In this document: in pieces, positions 1 to 10,071 of the stretch
How positions within the stretch are numbered: the stretch's first letter is position 1
How the letters are laid out: every line of letters starts with the position of its first letter
Assembly: GCF_028898845.1 (NCBI RefSeq)
Contig: NZ_CP118574.1
Coordinates: forward strand, 3,100,001-3,164,000
Origin: Streptomyces sp. WZ-12
Lineage (GTDB): Bacteria; Actinomycetota; Actinomycetes; Streptomycetales; Streptomycetaceae
DNA length: 64,000 nt
Direction of reading: 5' to 3'
Notes under the pieces: model-generated
The model's input: the letters and a program-made list of their open reading frames with translations, nothing else
Told to the model about the DNA's origin: nothing
Database searches by the model: none
Program-made: the position numbers and the translations under genes

Positions 1-239
1 TACAGGCCCTTGACCGCGAGGTTGTCGGCCTCCGTGCCGCCCGCCGTGAAGACGACTTCACTGGGGCGCGCGCCCAAGGAGGCGGCGAGCGATTCCCGCG
101 CCTCCTCGACGGTGCGCCGGGCCCGCCGGCCGGCGGCGTGCAGCGAGGACGCGTTGCCGGTGACGGTCAACTGGGCGGTCATCGCCTGCACCGCCTCCGG
201 GAGCATCGGAGTGGTAGCGGCGTGGTCGAGGTAAACCAT
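1..239 (-). CDS. Cysteine desulfurase (NifS/IscS-type class V aminotransferase), N-terminal fragment
   Basis: This is the first 79 codons of a gene that runs off the left edge. The translation opens with the class V aminotransferase signature [10 protein letters not shown], followed by [10 protein letters not shown] (family GNPSSxHxxGR) and [10 protein letters not shown] (family FTSGxTEADN), which bind the PLP phosphate and substrate. Family members use PLP to remove sulfur from cysteine as a persulfide for Fe-S clusters and tRNA thiolation. The PLP lysine and active-site cysteine lie outside the window, so the subtype cannot be assigned. The ATG at 237-239 places the motif at the usual N-terminal position; no clear ribosome site precedes it. 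The thioesterase gene lies upstream on the same strand with a gap of about 120 bp. Confidence 0.9.
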   Translation of the reverse strand, partial: MVYLDHAATTPMLPEAVQAMTAQLTVTGNASSLHAAGRRARRTVEEARESLAASLGARPSEVVFTAGGTEADNLAVKGL

Positions 240-358
240 GGTGCGCTGATTCTACGAGCCGCCCCGGGGCGCGTACCCCGCGCGGGGGCGCATCGCCCAG
301 GGGCGCATGCTCTGGGCCGGGGCGCACGCCCCGCCCGGGGGCGTCGCGCGCCCCCGCC

Positions 359-1207
359 TCACGTCGCCAGGATCGTGCGGGCCAGTTGGCGGGACTGGGC
401 CACCAGGCGGTCCGCGGAGTCCCAGACCTCGGCGTCCTCTTCCAGGAAGCCGCCGGCCAGGTTGCGGGTGGTGATGGCGACCCGGAGCGGGCCGGGGGCC
501 GGGCGGTGCCGGACGTGGCAGGTCAGCTCGACGGTGGGGACCCAGCCGCGCAGGCCCAACTCGAAGGCGGTGGGCGGCAGTGCGTCCACGGTCAGGAGGA
601 GGGAGAGCGGGTCCGGGTCGCGGCCGTCGGCCAGGCCGAACCAGCCGCGCATCTCGCCCTTGCCGGACGGCGCGCCCACCGCCCAGCCGACGGTGGCCGG
701 GTCGAGCCGGATGTCCAGCCGCCCGGCGATCGCCGTGCTGCCGGGGATGGCCGGCCGGCCGTCGGGGGCGCTGTCCGTGCCCAGGCAGTGCTCGTAGGGC
801 GGGAGGGCCGGGGGCTTGGCGGTGGTGCGGACGTCGTCGGGGAGGGCGGCGAGGTCGCCGTAGGTGGCGAGCACCCGGATCCGCTCGACCTCGGTGCCGT
901 CGTCGGCGTACTGGACGAGGGTGGCGGTGCCGGTCGAGAGGGTGCGGCCGGTGCGGACCACCTCGGTGCGGACGGTGGCCGGGCCGGGCACGGACGCCGT
1001 CAGGTAGTGGGCGGTGACGGTGAGCGGGTCCGGGTGCGGGAGCGCGTCGCCCAGGGCGCGGCCGAGCAGGGCGAGGAGGTAGCCGCCGTTGACCGCGTTG
1101 ATGATCGTCCAGCCCGCCGAGAGGTCGGCGGCGTAGACGCCGGGAGCGCGCCGGGTGACCGCGGTGTCGCGGTCGAACTCGCTGTTTCCTACGGTCACCG
1201 TTGCCAT
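359..1207 (-). CDS. Acyl-CoA thioesterase family protein (double HotDog, TesB-like)
   Basis: The 282-residue protein has the layout of bacterial TesB-like/4HBT_3 thioesterases: an N-terminal HotDog half with NGGYLLALLGRAL near residues 40-52 and the strand LTVTAHYLTASVPG near 62-75, then a second HotDog half ending in a typical strand and VAQSRQLA. Such enzymes hydrolyse acyl-CoA; the substrate cannot be read from sequence. The ATG at 1207 has a poor ribosome site. A short palindrome 24 bp upstream (1231-1242) resembles a TetR-family operator, which would suit fatty-acyl responsive control, but no TetR gene is in the window. The divergent neighbour is a TRIC channel gene. Confidence 0.8.
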   Translation of the reverse strand: MATVTVGNSEFDRDTAVTRRAPGVYAADLSAGWTIINAVNGGYLLALLGRALGDALPHPDPLTVTAHYLTASVPGPATVRTEVVRTGRTLSTGTATLVQYADDGTEVERIRVLATYGDLAALPDDVRTTAKPPALPPYEHCLGTDSAPDGRPAIPGSTAIAGRLDIRLDPATVGWAVGAPSGKGEMRGWFGLADGRDPDPLSLLLTVDALPPTAFELGLRGWVPTVELTCHVRHRPAPGPLRVAITTRNLAGGFLEEDAEVWDSADRLVAQSRQLARTILAT

Positions 1208-1230
1208 GGCGGCACGCTACACGGATCGAT

Positions 1231-1242
1231 TACCGACCGGTA
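1231..1242. promoter_or_regulatory. Candidate TetR-type operator in the thioesterase/TRIC divergent region
   Basis: TACCGACCGGTA is an imperfect palindrome (5 of 6 positions pair). It lies 24 bp upstream of the thioesterase start and 83 bp upstream of the TRIC start. ACCGACCGGT-type palindromes are common operators of actinobacterial TetR regulators, including those acting on acyl-CoA genes. The regulator is unknown. Confidence 0.35.
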
Positions 1243-1324
1243 GTGTCAATTTCAAGGAACGGGACGGGAGTCGGGCGGGGCCCGTGAGCGGAGTGATCCA
1301 CTCCGCTGCTGCCATCATGACCGC

Positions 1325-1948
1325 ATGCTTCATGTGCTCTACCTGGTCGGGATCGCGGCCTTCGCCGCGAGCGGCGTGCTGGCGGCCTTCCGCGCCAACA
1401 TGGATCCCTTCGGCGGCCTGGTCCTCGCGTTCGCCGCCTCCATCTCCGGCGGCACGCTCCGCGATGTGATCCTGGACCGACGGCCGCTGTACTGGACGCA
1501 CGACTGGGTGCTGCTGACGGTGATCATCTGCGTCGGCGTGGGCACCATCGTGTACCTGCGGTTCTGGTCCCTGCCGCGCAAGTCGCTGCTGGTGGTGGAC
1601 GCGATCGGGCTGTCCGTGGTCACCGTCATCGGCGCCCGCGCGGCGATCTCGGCGGGCGTCACCCCGCTCGCGGTGATCATCCTCGCGGTGCTCACCGGCG
1701 TGACCGGCGAGGTGATCCGCGACGTGCTGTGCGGGGAGTTCCCGCCGCTGCTGCTGCGCGAGGACGTCTACGCCATCGCGGCGCTCGCCGGCGCCTGTTG
1801 CTACCTCCTGCTGTACCGCCTCGGGATCGGCGCCTCGGTCGCCGCGATGGTCTCGGCGGGGCTGGTCTTCGCCCTGCGGATGGGCGCGGTCTACTTCGGG
1901 CTGCACCTGCCCCGACCGCAGCAACTGCGCGGCCGGGGCGCGGAGTAG
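1325..1948 (+). CDS. Trimeric intracellular cation (TRIC/YadS, UPF0126) channel family membrane protein
   Basis: The 207-residue protein is almost entirely hydrophobic, with about seven predicted membrane segments. It carries the family's two internal repeats, each with a glycine-rich signature: SISGGTLRDVILDRRP near residues 39-54 and GVTGEVIRDVLCGEFPPLLLRED near 125-147. Prokaryotic TRIC homologues form homotrimeric K+/cation channels in the inner membrane; the physiological role in Streptomyces is not established. The ATG at 1325 gives the usual family N-terminus, though its ribosome site is weak. It ends 16 bp before the convergent M1 peptidase stop. Confidence 0.85.
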   Translation: MLHVLYLVGIAAFAASGVLAAFRANMDPFGGLVLAFAASISGGTLRDVILDRRPLYWTHDWVLLTVIICVGVGTIVYLRFWSLPRKSLLVVDAIGLSVVTVIGARAAISAGVTPLAVIILAVLTGVTGEVIRDVLCGEFPPLLLREDVYAIAALAGACCYLLLYRLGIGASVAAMVSAGLVFALRMGAVYFGLHLPRPQQLRGRGAE

Positions 1949-1964
1949 GACGCCGGCTAGCCGG

Positions 1965-3395
1965 TCACTGACCCGGCAGCGCCGGGCGGCTCGGGGTGTC
2001 CAACCAGGTGTGGAAGAAGGCACCGAGCCGCTGCCCGGAGACCTTCTCGGCCAGCGCGACGAAGTCGGCGGTGTTGGCGTTGCCGTAGCGGTGCCGGGCG
2101 GTCCAGGCCGGCAGCAGCCGGAAGAACGCCCGGTCGCCGATGCGTTCGCGCAGCGCCTGGAGGGTCATCGCGCCGCGCTGGTAGACCGCCTGGGAGAACA
2201 TGGTGTCCCGCTTCGGGTCGGCGACCGTGATCTTCCAGAACGGGTCGTCCGCCGGCACCGACCGGTACGCCTTGCGGAACGCGTCGTGGGCCGTGGTGGT
2301 ACCGCGGTGCTCGGCCCACAGCCACTGGGCGTAGCTGGCGAAGCCCTCGTTGAGCCAGATGTCCTTCCACTGCTTGACCGAGACCGAGTCGCCGAACCAC
2401 TGGTGCGCCAACTCGTGAACGATGGTGGTCTCGTTGCGGACCGCGGAGTAGGCCGGCTTGGACTGCACCTCCAGGGAGAAGCCCGCCTCCGGCATGTCGT
2501 CCACGATCGCCCCGGTCTCCTCGAACGGGTACGGCCCGAAGAGCTTCGCCCAGTAGTCGGTGGCCTCCGCGGTGATGGCGTAGACGTCGACCTTGCCGGT
2601 GGGCAGGGTCGGGTCGGTGGCCACGTAGATCGGGGTGCCGCCGGGGGTGGTGCCGGTGCGCACCCTGAACTTCCCGATGGTGGCGGTCGCCAGGTACGGC
2701 GCCATCGGGCGGCTCTCCCGCCAGTGGTACCAGGCACGGCCGCCGCGCTCGCCGGAGCCGACCAGGCGCCCGTTGGAGACCCCGGTCAGCCCCTTGGGGG
2801 CGTCGATGTGGATGTCGTAGGTGGCCTTCTCGGCCGGGTGGTCGCTGGACGGGAACCACGTCGAGGCCGCGTTGGGCTCGCAGGCGACGAACACCCCGTC
2901 CTTGGTCTTCATCCAGCCGTACTTGGAGCCGAAGACGATCGGGCCGCTGAGCGGCTCGGGGACGCCGTGGTAGACGACGGTCACCGCGAACCGCCCGCCG
3001 CGCCGCAGGGCGCGGCCCGGCCGGACGACGAGTTCGTCACCGGTTCTGGAGAAGTGCGCCGGCCGGCCGTTGACCCTGACCCGGTCGACGGTCAGCTTCT
3101 GGAGGTCCAGGTCGAACGTCGAGAGGTCCTGGGTGGCCCGGGCGGTCAGGGTGGTGCGGCCGTCGAGCCGGCCCGAGTCGGGGTGGTAGCTGACGCCCAG
3201 GTCGTAATGGAGCGGGGTGTAGCCCCCGTTGCCGAGGTTCGGGAAGTACGGGTCACCGATGCCGGGGGCGCCCGGGGTCGGGTGCGGCGCCGCGCCGACC
3301 GCCCCCGGGGCGGCGGCGAGCGAGGCGGCCGCGGCCACGGCGGTGGCCAGGGCCAGCAGTCGGGAGGTGCGACGCGCAGAACGGGAGAGTGCCAT
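1965..3395 (-). CDS. Secreted M1-family zinc metallopeptidase
   Basis: The 476-residue protein starts with a twin-arginine-containing signal peptide (RR at residues 8-9, a hydrophobic stretch, then Ala-rich cleavage region near 35). The N-terminal half is the beta-sandwich domain of M1 peptidases. The catalytic domain has HELAHQWFGD near residue 327 and NEGFASY about 19 residues beyond the second His, together giving the HExxH-18-E zinc site. A canonical GAMEN exopeptidase motif is not obvious. It is shorter than eukaryotic M1 enzymes and lacks the large C-terminal helical domain. It is the last gene after the oligopeptide importer (99-bp gap), so it could generate peptides that the importer takes up. 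AAGGGACGG precedes the ATG. Confidence 0.9.
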   Translation of the reverse strand: MALSRSARRTSRLLALATAVAAAASLAAAPGAVGAAPHPTPGAPGIGDPYFPNLGNGGYTPLHYDLGVSYHPDSGRLDGRTTLTARATQDLSTFDLDLQKLTVDRVRVNGRPAHFSRTGDELVVRPGRALRRGGRFAVTVVYHGVPEPLSGPIVFGSKYGWMKTKDGVFVACEPNAASTWFPSSDHPAEKATYDIHIDAPKGLTGVSNGRLVGSGERGGRAWYHWRESRPMAPYLATATIGKFRVRTGTTPGGTPIYVATDPTLPTGKVDVYAITAEATDYWAKLFGPYPFEETGAIVDDMPEAGFSLEVQSKPAYSAVRNETTIVHELAHQWFGDSVSVKQWKDIWLNEGFASYAQWLWAEHRGTTTAHDAFRKAYRSVPADDPFWKITVADPKRDTMFSQAVYQRGAMTLQALRERIGDRAFFRLLPAWTARHRYGNANTADFVALAEKVSGQRLGAFFHTWLDTPSRPALPGQ

Positions 3396-3494
3396 GAGCC
3401 GTCCCTTCGAATACGCGGATCCAACATGAACAACCGCGCCGACTCTGCACTCTCCCGCCCTCCGCCACCCAGGACTTTGCCAAGTCGTCAGGTG

Positions 3495-4621
<1,127 letters not shown>

Positions 4622-4625
<4 letters not shown>

Positions 4626-5737
4626 AGCTTCGGCGCAATCTCTTCGGTCCAGATCCGGTCCCGTTCCGGTTGCGGGAGGTGGCAGGCGGAGAAGTGCCGG
4701 CCGTCGACCTGTTGGAGTTCGGGGCGCACCGTGCGGGTGAGGTTGTCCTTGGGGAGGTCCGCGTACGGGCAGCGGGGGTTGAAGGCGCAGCCGGACGGCA
4801 CGTTGATCAGGCTGGGCGGGGAGCCCTTGACCGGGATCAGCCGGTCGGACTGGTCCCGGTCGATCCGCGGCATGGAGCCGAGCAGGCCCCAGGTGTAGGG
4901 GTGCTGCGGGGTCGCGAACACCCGGTCCGACGGGCCCCGTTCGATGCACCGGCCGCCGTACATCACCAGCAGGTCGTCGGCGAGCTCGGCGACGACTCCG
5001 AGGTCGTGGGTGATGATGATGACCGCCGAGCCGAACTCCTTCTGCAGGTCGCGGATCAGGTCCAGGATCTGCGCCTGGACGGTGACGTCCAGGGCGGTGG
5101 TCGGCTCGTCGGCGATCAGGAGCTCGGGGTTGTTGACCAGCGCCATGGCGATCATGGCGCGCTGGCGCATGCCGCCGGAGAACTGGTGCGGGTGGTCGTC
5201 GACCCGTTTGTCGGGCTGCGGGATGCCGACCCGGTCGAGCATCTCCACGGCCCGCTTGCGCGCGGTCTTCTTGTCGACGTCGTGGTGGACGCGGTACGCC
5301 TCCACGATCTGGCTGCCGACGCTGTAGAAGGGGTGCAGCGCGGAGAGCGGGTCCTGGAAGATCATCGCCATCTGGCGGCCGCGCAGCCGGCGGACCTCGT
5401 CGGGGTCGGCGGCGACCAACTCCCGGCCGTCCAGCCAGATTTCGCCGGACATCCGGACCTTGCTGCGCTGCTGTCGGGAGGCCCGGTGCAGGCCCATGAT
5501 GGCCAGCGAGGTCACCGACTTGCCGGAGCCGGACTCACCGACGATGCCGAGCGTCTTGCCCTTCTGAAGGCTGAAGGTCAGCCCGTCGACGGACTTCACC
5601 AGGCCGTCGTCGGTGGGGAAGTGCACCGTGAGGTCGCGCACTTCGAGAAAGGCGGAGGGGGCGGCGGGGGTCGTGGGTCCGGCGCCCGTCGCGGCCTCCC
5701 CCGTCGCCGTGGTCTGGTCCTCGAAAGAGTCGGTCAA
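4622..5737 (-). CDS. Oligopeptide/dipeptide ABC transporter ATP-binding protein (OppD/DppD-type)
   Basis: A 371-residue ATPase with Walker A GESGSGKSV, Q-loop FQDPLSALHP, signature FSGGMRQRAMIAMAL, Walker B LLIADEPTTALD, H-loop IITHD and the cysteine motif NVPSGCAFNPRCPYAD typical of peptide importers. The start is most likely TTG at 5737: it overlaps the upstream permease stop by four bases (TTGA), has GTGAGG as a ribosome site about six bases upstream, and leads straight into the conserved domain. The longer open frame upstream reads through the permease out of frame and has no family similarity. It pairs with the following ATPase to form the two nucleotide-binding subunits. Confidence 0.92.
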
Positions 5738-6744
5738 GTGAGCCTCACCCGCGGGTCGATGGCGGCGTACAGAACGTCCACCACCAGGTTGCACAGGACG
5801 ATGAAGAACGCGGCGAGCAGGGTGACGCCGAGAATGTTCGGCAGGTCGTTGGCGTTGATGGAGTCGACCGCGAAGGCGCCGACTCCCTTGAGCGAGAAGA
5901 CCTGTTCGGTGATGAGCGCACCGCCGAGCAGCAGGCCCAGGTCCATGCCGAAGACGGTGACGATCGGGGTCAGCGCGGCCCGCAGGCCGTGCCGGATCAC
6001 CACCCGGCGCTCCCGCAGGCCCTTGGCCCGGGCGGTGCGGATGAAGTCCTCGCTCAGCGTCTCCAGCATGCCGGCCCGGGTGAGCCGGGCGTAGAGCGCC
6101 GAGTAGAGGAACGCCAGGGTGACCCAGGGCAGGAACATGGTCCGGGCCCAGCCCACCGGGTCCGTCAACAGCGGTATGTAGTCGCTGCGTTGGAAGAGCG
6201 GCCACTGGTAGGTGAACAGGGCCAGGGCCAGCGCGCCGGTGAAGAACATCGGGAGCGAGACGCCGGCCAGCGCCACGCCCATCGCCGCCCGGTCGAAGAA
6301 CGAGCCGGGGCGGAGCGCGGAGAGCACGCCGGTGGCGACGCCGGAGACCACCCACAGCACGGCGGCGCCGGCGGCCAGCGACAGCGTCACCGGAAGCCGC
6401 GACTGGATCTCCGGCCAGACCTCGATATGGGTCTTGAAGGAGTAACCGAAGCACGGCACATGGCACTTGGCCGCCTCCGGGCCGAACTTGTAGTCGACGC
6501 CGACGAAGATGCCCTTGAGGAATTCCCAGTACTGCTCGTACACGGGCTTGTCCAGGCCGAGGTTCTTCTTGACCGCGGCGATGTCCGCGGGCGTGGGGGC
6601 CTTTCCGATGTACTGCTGGGCAAGCTGGTCGGTGGTCTGCCCGGCCAGTTTCGGCAGCAGGAAGAAGATGCCGAAGGTGACCGCGCTGACGATCAGCAAC
6701 AGGATCACCGCGCTGATCAACCTGCGGATGAGGTACGAGAACAC
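5734..6744 (-). CDS. Oligopeptide/dipeptide ABC transporter permease (OppB/DppB-type)
   Basis: A 336-residue inner-membrane permease. The N-terminus MFSYLIRRLISAVILLLIVS is the classic first membrane segment of this family, followed by a large external loop (residues about 35-110) and five more membrane segments. The EAA cytoplasmic loop is seen as EDFIRTARAKGLRERRVVIRHGLRAAL near residues 220-250. The external loop contains two close cysteines (KCHVPC), which is unusual and may form a disulfide. The gene lies between the lipoprotein gene (78-bp gap) and the first ATPase (4-base overlap). Confidence 0.93.
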   Translation of the reverse strand: MFSYLIRRLISAVILLLIVSAVTFGIFFLLPKLAGQTTDQLAQQYIGKAPTPADIAAVKKNLGLDKPVYEQYWEFLKGIFVGVDYKFGPEAAKCHVPCFGYSFKTHIEVWPEIQSRLPVTLSLAAGAAVLWVVSGVATGVLSALRPGSFFDRAAMGVALAGVSLPMFFTGALALALFTYQWPLFQRSDYIPLLTDPVGWARTMFLPWVTLAFLYSALYARLTRAGMLETLSEDFIRTARAKGLRERRVVIRHGLRAALTPIVTVFGMDLGLLLGGALITEQVFSLKGVGAFAVDSINANDLPNILGVTLLAAFFIVLCNLVVDVLYAAIDPRVRLT

Positions 6745-6822
6745 GGGGATGCGGCGCCGGTGCCGCGGGCCGGGAGCGAGTGGCCCGCGGGCACCAATGC
6801 CTTCACCTGCCTTCCAGGGCTG

Positions 6823-8571
6823 CTACTTCTTGACGCCGATGTTGAGGTAGTCGTACTCACCGCTCCAGGCCGAGCTGGACGCCAGGTTGGTGGCCTTCGG
6901 CGAGCGGTACATCAGGACCTTGAAGTAGGTCAGCGGGACGATCGCCGCCTGCTCCATCGCCTTGCGGTCGATGTCCGCGTACGCCTTCTCGCGGGCGGCC
7001 TGGTCGGTGTTGGCGATGGCCGTGTCGAGCAGGTTGTTGATCTCCGGGTCGTCCAACTGGGAGAGGTTGGAGTTGCCGGACTGGCTGATCGCCTTGCCGT
7101 GGAGGATCTGCTGGAGGTAGCCGTAGCCGGTCGGGAAGTCGGCGCCCCACTGCATCATCATCAGGCCGACGTTGTTGGACTTGTCGAAGGCCGGCACGCC
7201 GGCGTAGTCCGAGAAGTACTTGCTGGTCGGGTACTGCTGGAGCTTGGCGTTGATGCCGATCTTCTTCAGCGAGCCGATGATCGAGGTGGCCGCGTCGACC
7301 TCGTCCTGGCGGTCGTTGCGGGCCAGGATGGTGGTGGAGACGTTGCCGGCGCCGCACTGCTTCCAGTGCGCCTTGGCCTGGGTCAGGTCCAGGTTGTCGC
7401 CGGTGTACTTCTGCGGGTACAGGTCGTACTTCTGGTAGCCGGCGATGTCGGTGGGCAGGACCGTGGAGGCGATGTCACCGCGGATCGGGCCGCCGAGCGC
7501 GGTCTGCACGGCCTTCTTGTCGATGGCGTACTCGACGGCCTTGCGGCACTCCGGCTTGTCGAACGGCGCGACCTTGGTGTTGATGGCGGTGTAGACCAGG
7601 CGCTGACCGAGCGCGTTGTCGGTGTTGGCCTTCTGGCCGGGGTCGGTCAGCAACTGCGCCTGGGTCTGGGCGTCGACGCCGCGCCCTGCCATGTCGACCA
7701 GGGTGTTGCCGGACTGGAGGTCCTTGTCGATGGTCGACTGGGCGACCTTCAGGTTGAGCACGATCTTGTCCGGGAGCTGCTTGCGCAGCGGGTCGGTCGC
7801 GGCCGACCACTGCGGGTTGCGGACCAGGGTGAGCTGCTTGCCCTCCTGGTAGTTCGCGAACTTGTAGGAGCCGCTGGAGACCACGGACTTGGTGTAGTCC
7901 GCGCCCTTGTCCTTGGCCTGCGGGACGGGCGCGGTCTGCGGGGCGCTGACCAGGTAGTCGAACTCGGCGAACGGTTTCTTCAGGTGGAAGACGATGGTCT
8001 GCGCATCCGGCGTCTCGATGGACTTGAGCCCTTCCTTGCTCTTGTCCTTGTAGGGGCCCTTGTAGCCGCCGTCGTTGTCCTGGAGGAACTGCTGGAAGTA
8101 GTTCGGGCCCAGCGAGAGGATGTCGCGGGCGAAGTTGCTGCGCTCCACCGCGTACTTGACGTCCTGCGAGGTGACGGGGGTGCCGTCCTCGAACTTGACG
8201 CCCTTGCGGAGCTTGTACGTCCAGGTCTTGCCGCCGTCGGCGGACTTGCCCATCGACTCGGCGAGGTCCGGGACCAGTTGCTCGCCCTTGGTGCCGGGGC
8301 CCGGCTTGAAGGTGGTCAGCGGACGGGCGTACAGACGGCTGAAGTTGTAGACGAAGGCGTAGTAGGTGTTGCCCGGGTCGAAGGACTCGGGGGCGTCGCT
8401 CATCGCGTAGGTGACGGTGCCCCCCTTCGCGTCCGAGGCGTTGACGACGCCCTTGGTGGCGGCGTTGGCCCCGGCGGAACTGTCCGAGGACCCCTTTCCG
8501 CTACAGCCGGCCAGCAGGAGGCCCGCGCTGGTGATGGCCGCGATGGTCGCGACCGGAAGTGACCTTCGCAT
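6823..8571 (-). CDS. Oligopeptide-binding lipoprotein (solute-binding protein family 5)
   Basis: The 582-residue protein has a lipoprotein signal peptide with the lipobox LLAGC (lipidated Cys23) and the family 5 fold: an N-terminal lobe with SFDPGNTYYAFVYNFSRLYARPL near residues 65-87, then LVPDLAESMG and WTYKLRKGVKFEDGTPVTSQDVKYAVERS. Family members capture peptides or nickel/opine-type ligands at the outer face of the membrane; peptide is most likely here given the OppB/C/D/F partners. It sits between the two permease genes in the operon. The ATG at 8571 is followed by charged residues and a hydrophobic core, as expected for a signal peptide. Confidence 0.92.
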   Translation of the reverse strand: MRRSLPVATIAAITSAGLLLAGCSGKGSSDSSAGANAATKGVVNASDAKGGTVTYAMSDAPESFDPGNTYYAFVYNFSRLYARPLTTFKPGPGTKGEQLVPDLAESMGKSADGGKTWTYKLRKGVKFEDGTPVTSQDVKYAVERSNFARDILSLGPNYFQQFLQDNDGGYKGPYKDKSKEGLKSIETPDAQTIVFHLKKPFAEFDYLVSAPQTAPVPQAKDKGADYTKSVVSSGSYKFANYQEGKQLTLVRNPQWSAATDPLRKQLPDKIVLNLKVAQSTIDKDLQSGNTLVDMAGRGVDAQTQAQLLTDPGQKANTDNALGQRLVYTAINTKVAPFDKPECRKAVEYAIDKKAVQTALGGPIRGDIASTVLPTDIAGYQKYDLYPQKYTGDNLDLTQAKAHWKQCGAGNVSTTILARNDRQDEVDAATSIIGSLKKIGINAKLQQYPTSKYFSDYAGVPAFDKSNNVGLMMMQWGADFPTGYGYLQQILHGKAISQSGNSNLSQLDDPEINNLLDTAIANTDQAAREKAYADIDRKAMEQAAIVPLTYFKVLMYRSPKATNLASSSAWSGEYDYLNIGVKK

Positions 8572-8662
8572 GTGCTCGGTGTCCCCTTCGTTCGTCGAGA
8601 AACGTCGGATCGAAACGGCTTCGAAAACGGGTGCAGAGTGGGGGGATGAAGGCCGGCGCCGG

Positions 8663-9661
8663 TCAGCGGCTGCGCGGGTCCAGCGCGTCCCTCAGTCCGT
8701 CACCGAGCAGGTTGAACGCGAGCACGGTGACGAAGATCGCGAGGCCGGGAACGATCATGTACTGGGGGTCGACCTCGTAGTACTTGACCGCCTGGGTGAG
8801 GGTGCCGCCCCACGACGACTGGGGCGGCTGGATGCCCACGCCCAGGAAGCTCAGCGCCGCCTCGAAGAGGATGTTGGAGGGGATCAGCAGCGTCGAGTAG
8901 ACGATGATCGGCCCCACGAGGTTGGGCAGGAGTTCCCGGAAGAGGATGAACGGGCCGCGGGCGCCCAGGCCGCGGGCGGCAAAGACGAACTCCCGCTCCC
9001 GCAGCGACAGGGTCTGGGCCCGCACGATCCGGCCCATGTAGGGCCAGTTGAAGAAGCCGATCACGAAGATCAGCACCGAGATGTGCAGCGGCAGCCCGGA
9101 GAGCCCGAACGCGCCGCCCTGGAGCGACGCGGAGATCGCGATGGCGAACAGCAGCAGCGGGAAGGCGAGGAAGACGTCCATCAGACGGCTGATGAAGGCG
9201 TCCACCCGGCCGCGGTAGAAGCCGGCGATCACGCCGAGGACGGTGCCGATGGCCACCGACAGCAGCGTCGCGCCGAACGCCACCAGCAGCGACACCCAGG
9301 AGCCCTCCAGGATCCGGGCGAGCAGATCGCGGCCGAACTTGGGGTCCACGCCCAGCAGGTGGTCGAGCCCCATCCCGCCGAAGTCGCCCTTGGGCAGCGT
9401 GGTGTTGGGGTCGATCAGGTCCTGGTGGGGCTGGTTGGGGTCCAGCCCGAACAGGTGCTGGAGCGGGCGGGAGAGGGTGGCGACCAGGATGAGCAGGACG
9501 ACGACGATGCCGCCGGCCATGGCGACCTTGTCGCGGCGGAAGCGCAGCCAGGCGATCTGACCGAGCGAGCGCCCCTCGATGCGCTTGCTCTCGACGCCTT
9601 CCAGCACCGCCTCCGGCTGCGCCTGCGCAGCCGCGCCGGTGGTCTCGATCGGTGCGGTCAC
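8663..9661 (-). CDS. Oligopeptide/dipeptide ABC transporter permease (OppC/DppC-type), first gene of the operon
   Basis: A 332-residue permease with a cytoplasmic N-terminus carrying the family motif SLGQIAWLRFRRDKVAMAGG (residues about 32-51), a first membrane segment, a long external loop and five further segments. The EAA loop is REREFVFAARGLGARGPFILFRELLPN. The chosen GTG at 9661 follows a GAGGGGGG purine run 11 bases upstream; codons further upstream lose the coding bias. As first gene of a five-gene set (C-A-B-D-F) its upstream region must hold the operon promoter. The usual Opp/Dpp order is A-B-C-D-F, so the C gene has moved to the front here. Confidence 0.92.
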   Translation of the reverse strand: MTAPIETTGAAAQAQPEAVLEGVESKRIEGRSLGQIAWLRFRRDKVAMAGGIVVVLLILVATLSRPLQHLFGLDPNQPHQDLIDPNTTLPKGDFGGMGLDHLLGVDPKFGRDLLARILEGSWVSLLVAFGATLLSVAIGTVLGVIAGFYRGRVDAFISRLMDVFLAFPLLLFAIAISASLQGGAFGLSGLPLHISVLIFVIGFFNWPYMGRIVRAQTLSLREREFVFAARGLGARGPFILFRELLPNLVGPIIVYSTLLIPSNILFEAALSFLGVGIQPPQSSWGGTLTQAVKYYEVDPQYMIVPGLAIFVTVLAFNLLGDGLRDALDPRSR

Positions 9662-10071
9662 GGTGCTCTGAACCCCCCTCGGCCGACGGTGGCCGGCCTG
9701 TGCCCGCCGCGGTAGCGGCCTGGTGGTGACCCCTCTGGTGCTCACCTGCCGCCATCTCACCCCGTACGCAGGTGAGTTGACATCGCGGACGGGTCGTCGA
9801 CTGGCGCAGGGACGCCGGTGGGGATGGCGCTCGTACACAGGACCGAAGTCCTTGGAGCGGGAGTCTTCATCCGAGTTGCGATCACTCACCAGCCCTGGCC
9901 AGGAAAGGATGCGCAACTGTGATGTGACCCACGGCCTTCCGTTATGCGAACAACGGAGCGGTTTGAGCGGTGCACCGGATGGCCGAAAAAAGCGTCAACT
10001 GCCGGTGGAATAAGGCCAATTCACTCGGGGAGGCGGGCAGGCGCCGGCAGGACTGTGGGCGCCGGTCGGGC
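9662..10071. other. 410-bp intergenic region upstream of the oligopeptide importer operon
   Basis: No credible gene. It must hold the leftward importer promoter and the end of the SseB-like gene. The clear structure is an inverted repeat, CTCACCTGC (9741-9749) and GCAGGTGAG (9768-9776), separated by 18 bases and about 80 bp upstream of the permease start. It would form a hairpin in the leader mRNA or could be an operator. I could not assign -35/-10 boxes with confidence. Confidence 0.6.
9741..9776. repeat. Inverted repeat (9-bp arms) in the importer leader
   Basis: Perfect 9-bp arms CTCACCTGC and GCAGGTGAG around an 18-base loop that itself contains another GGTGAG-type element on the minus strand. 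It lies between the probable promoter and the first importer gene, so it is positioned to act in leader RNA or as a repressor site. Confidence 0.6.

Noticed and set aside
5989..8562. An 857-codon open frame on the plus strand
   Set aside because: It is antisense to the permease and lipoprotein genes of the importer, with Gly/Val/Arg-rich low-complexity translation and no domain.
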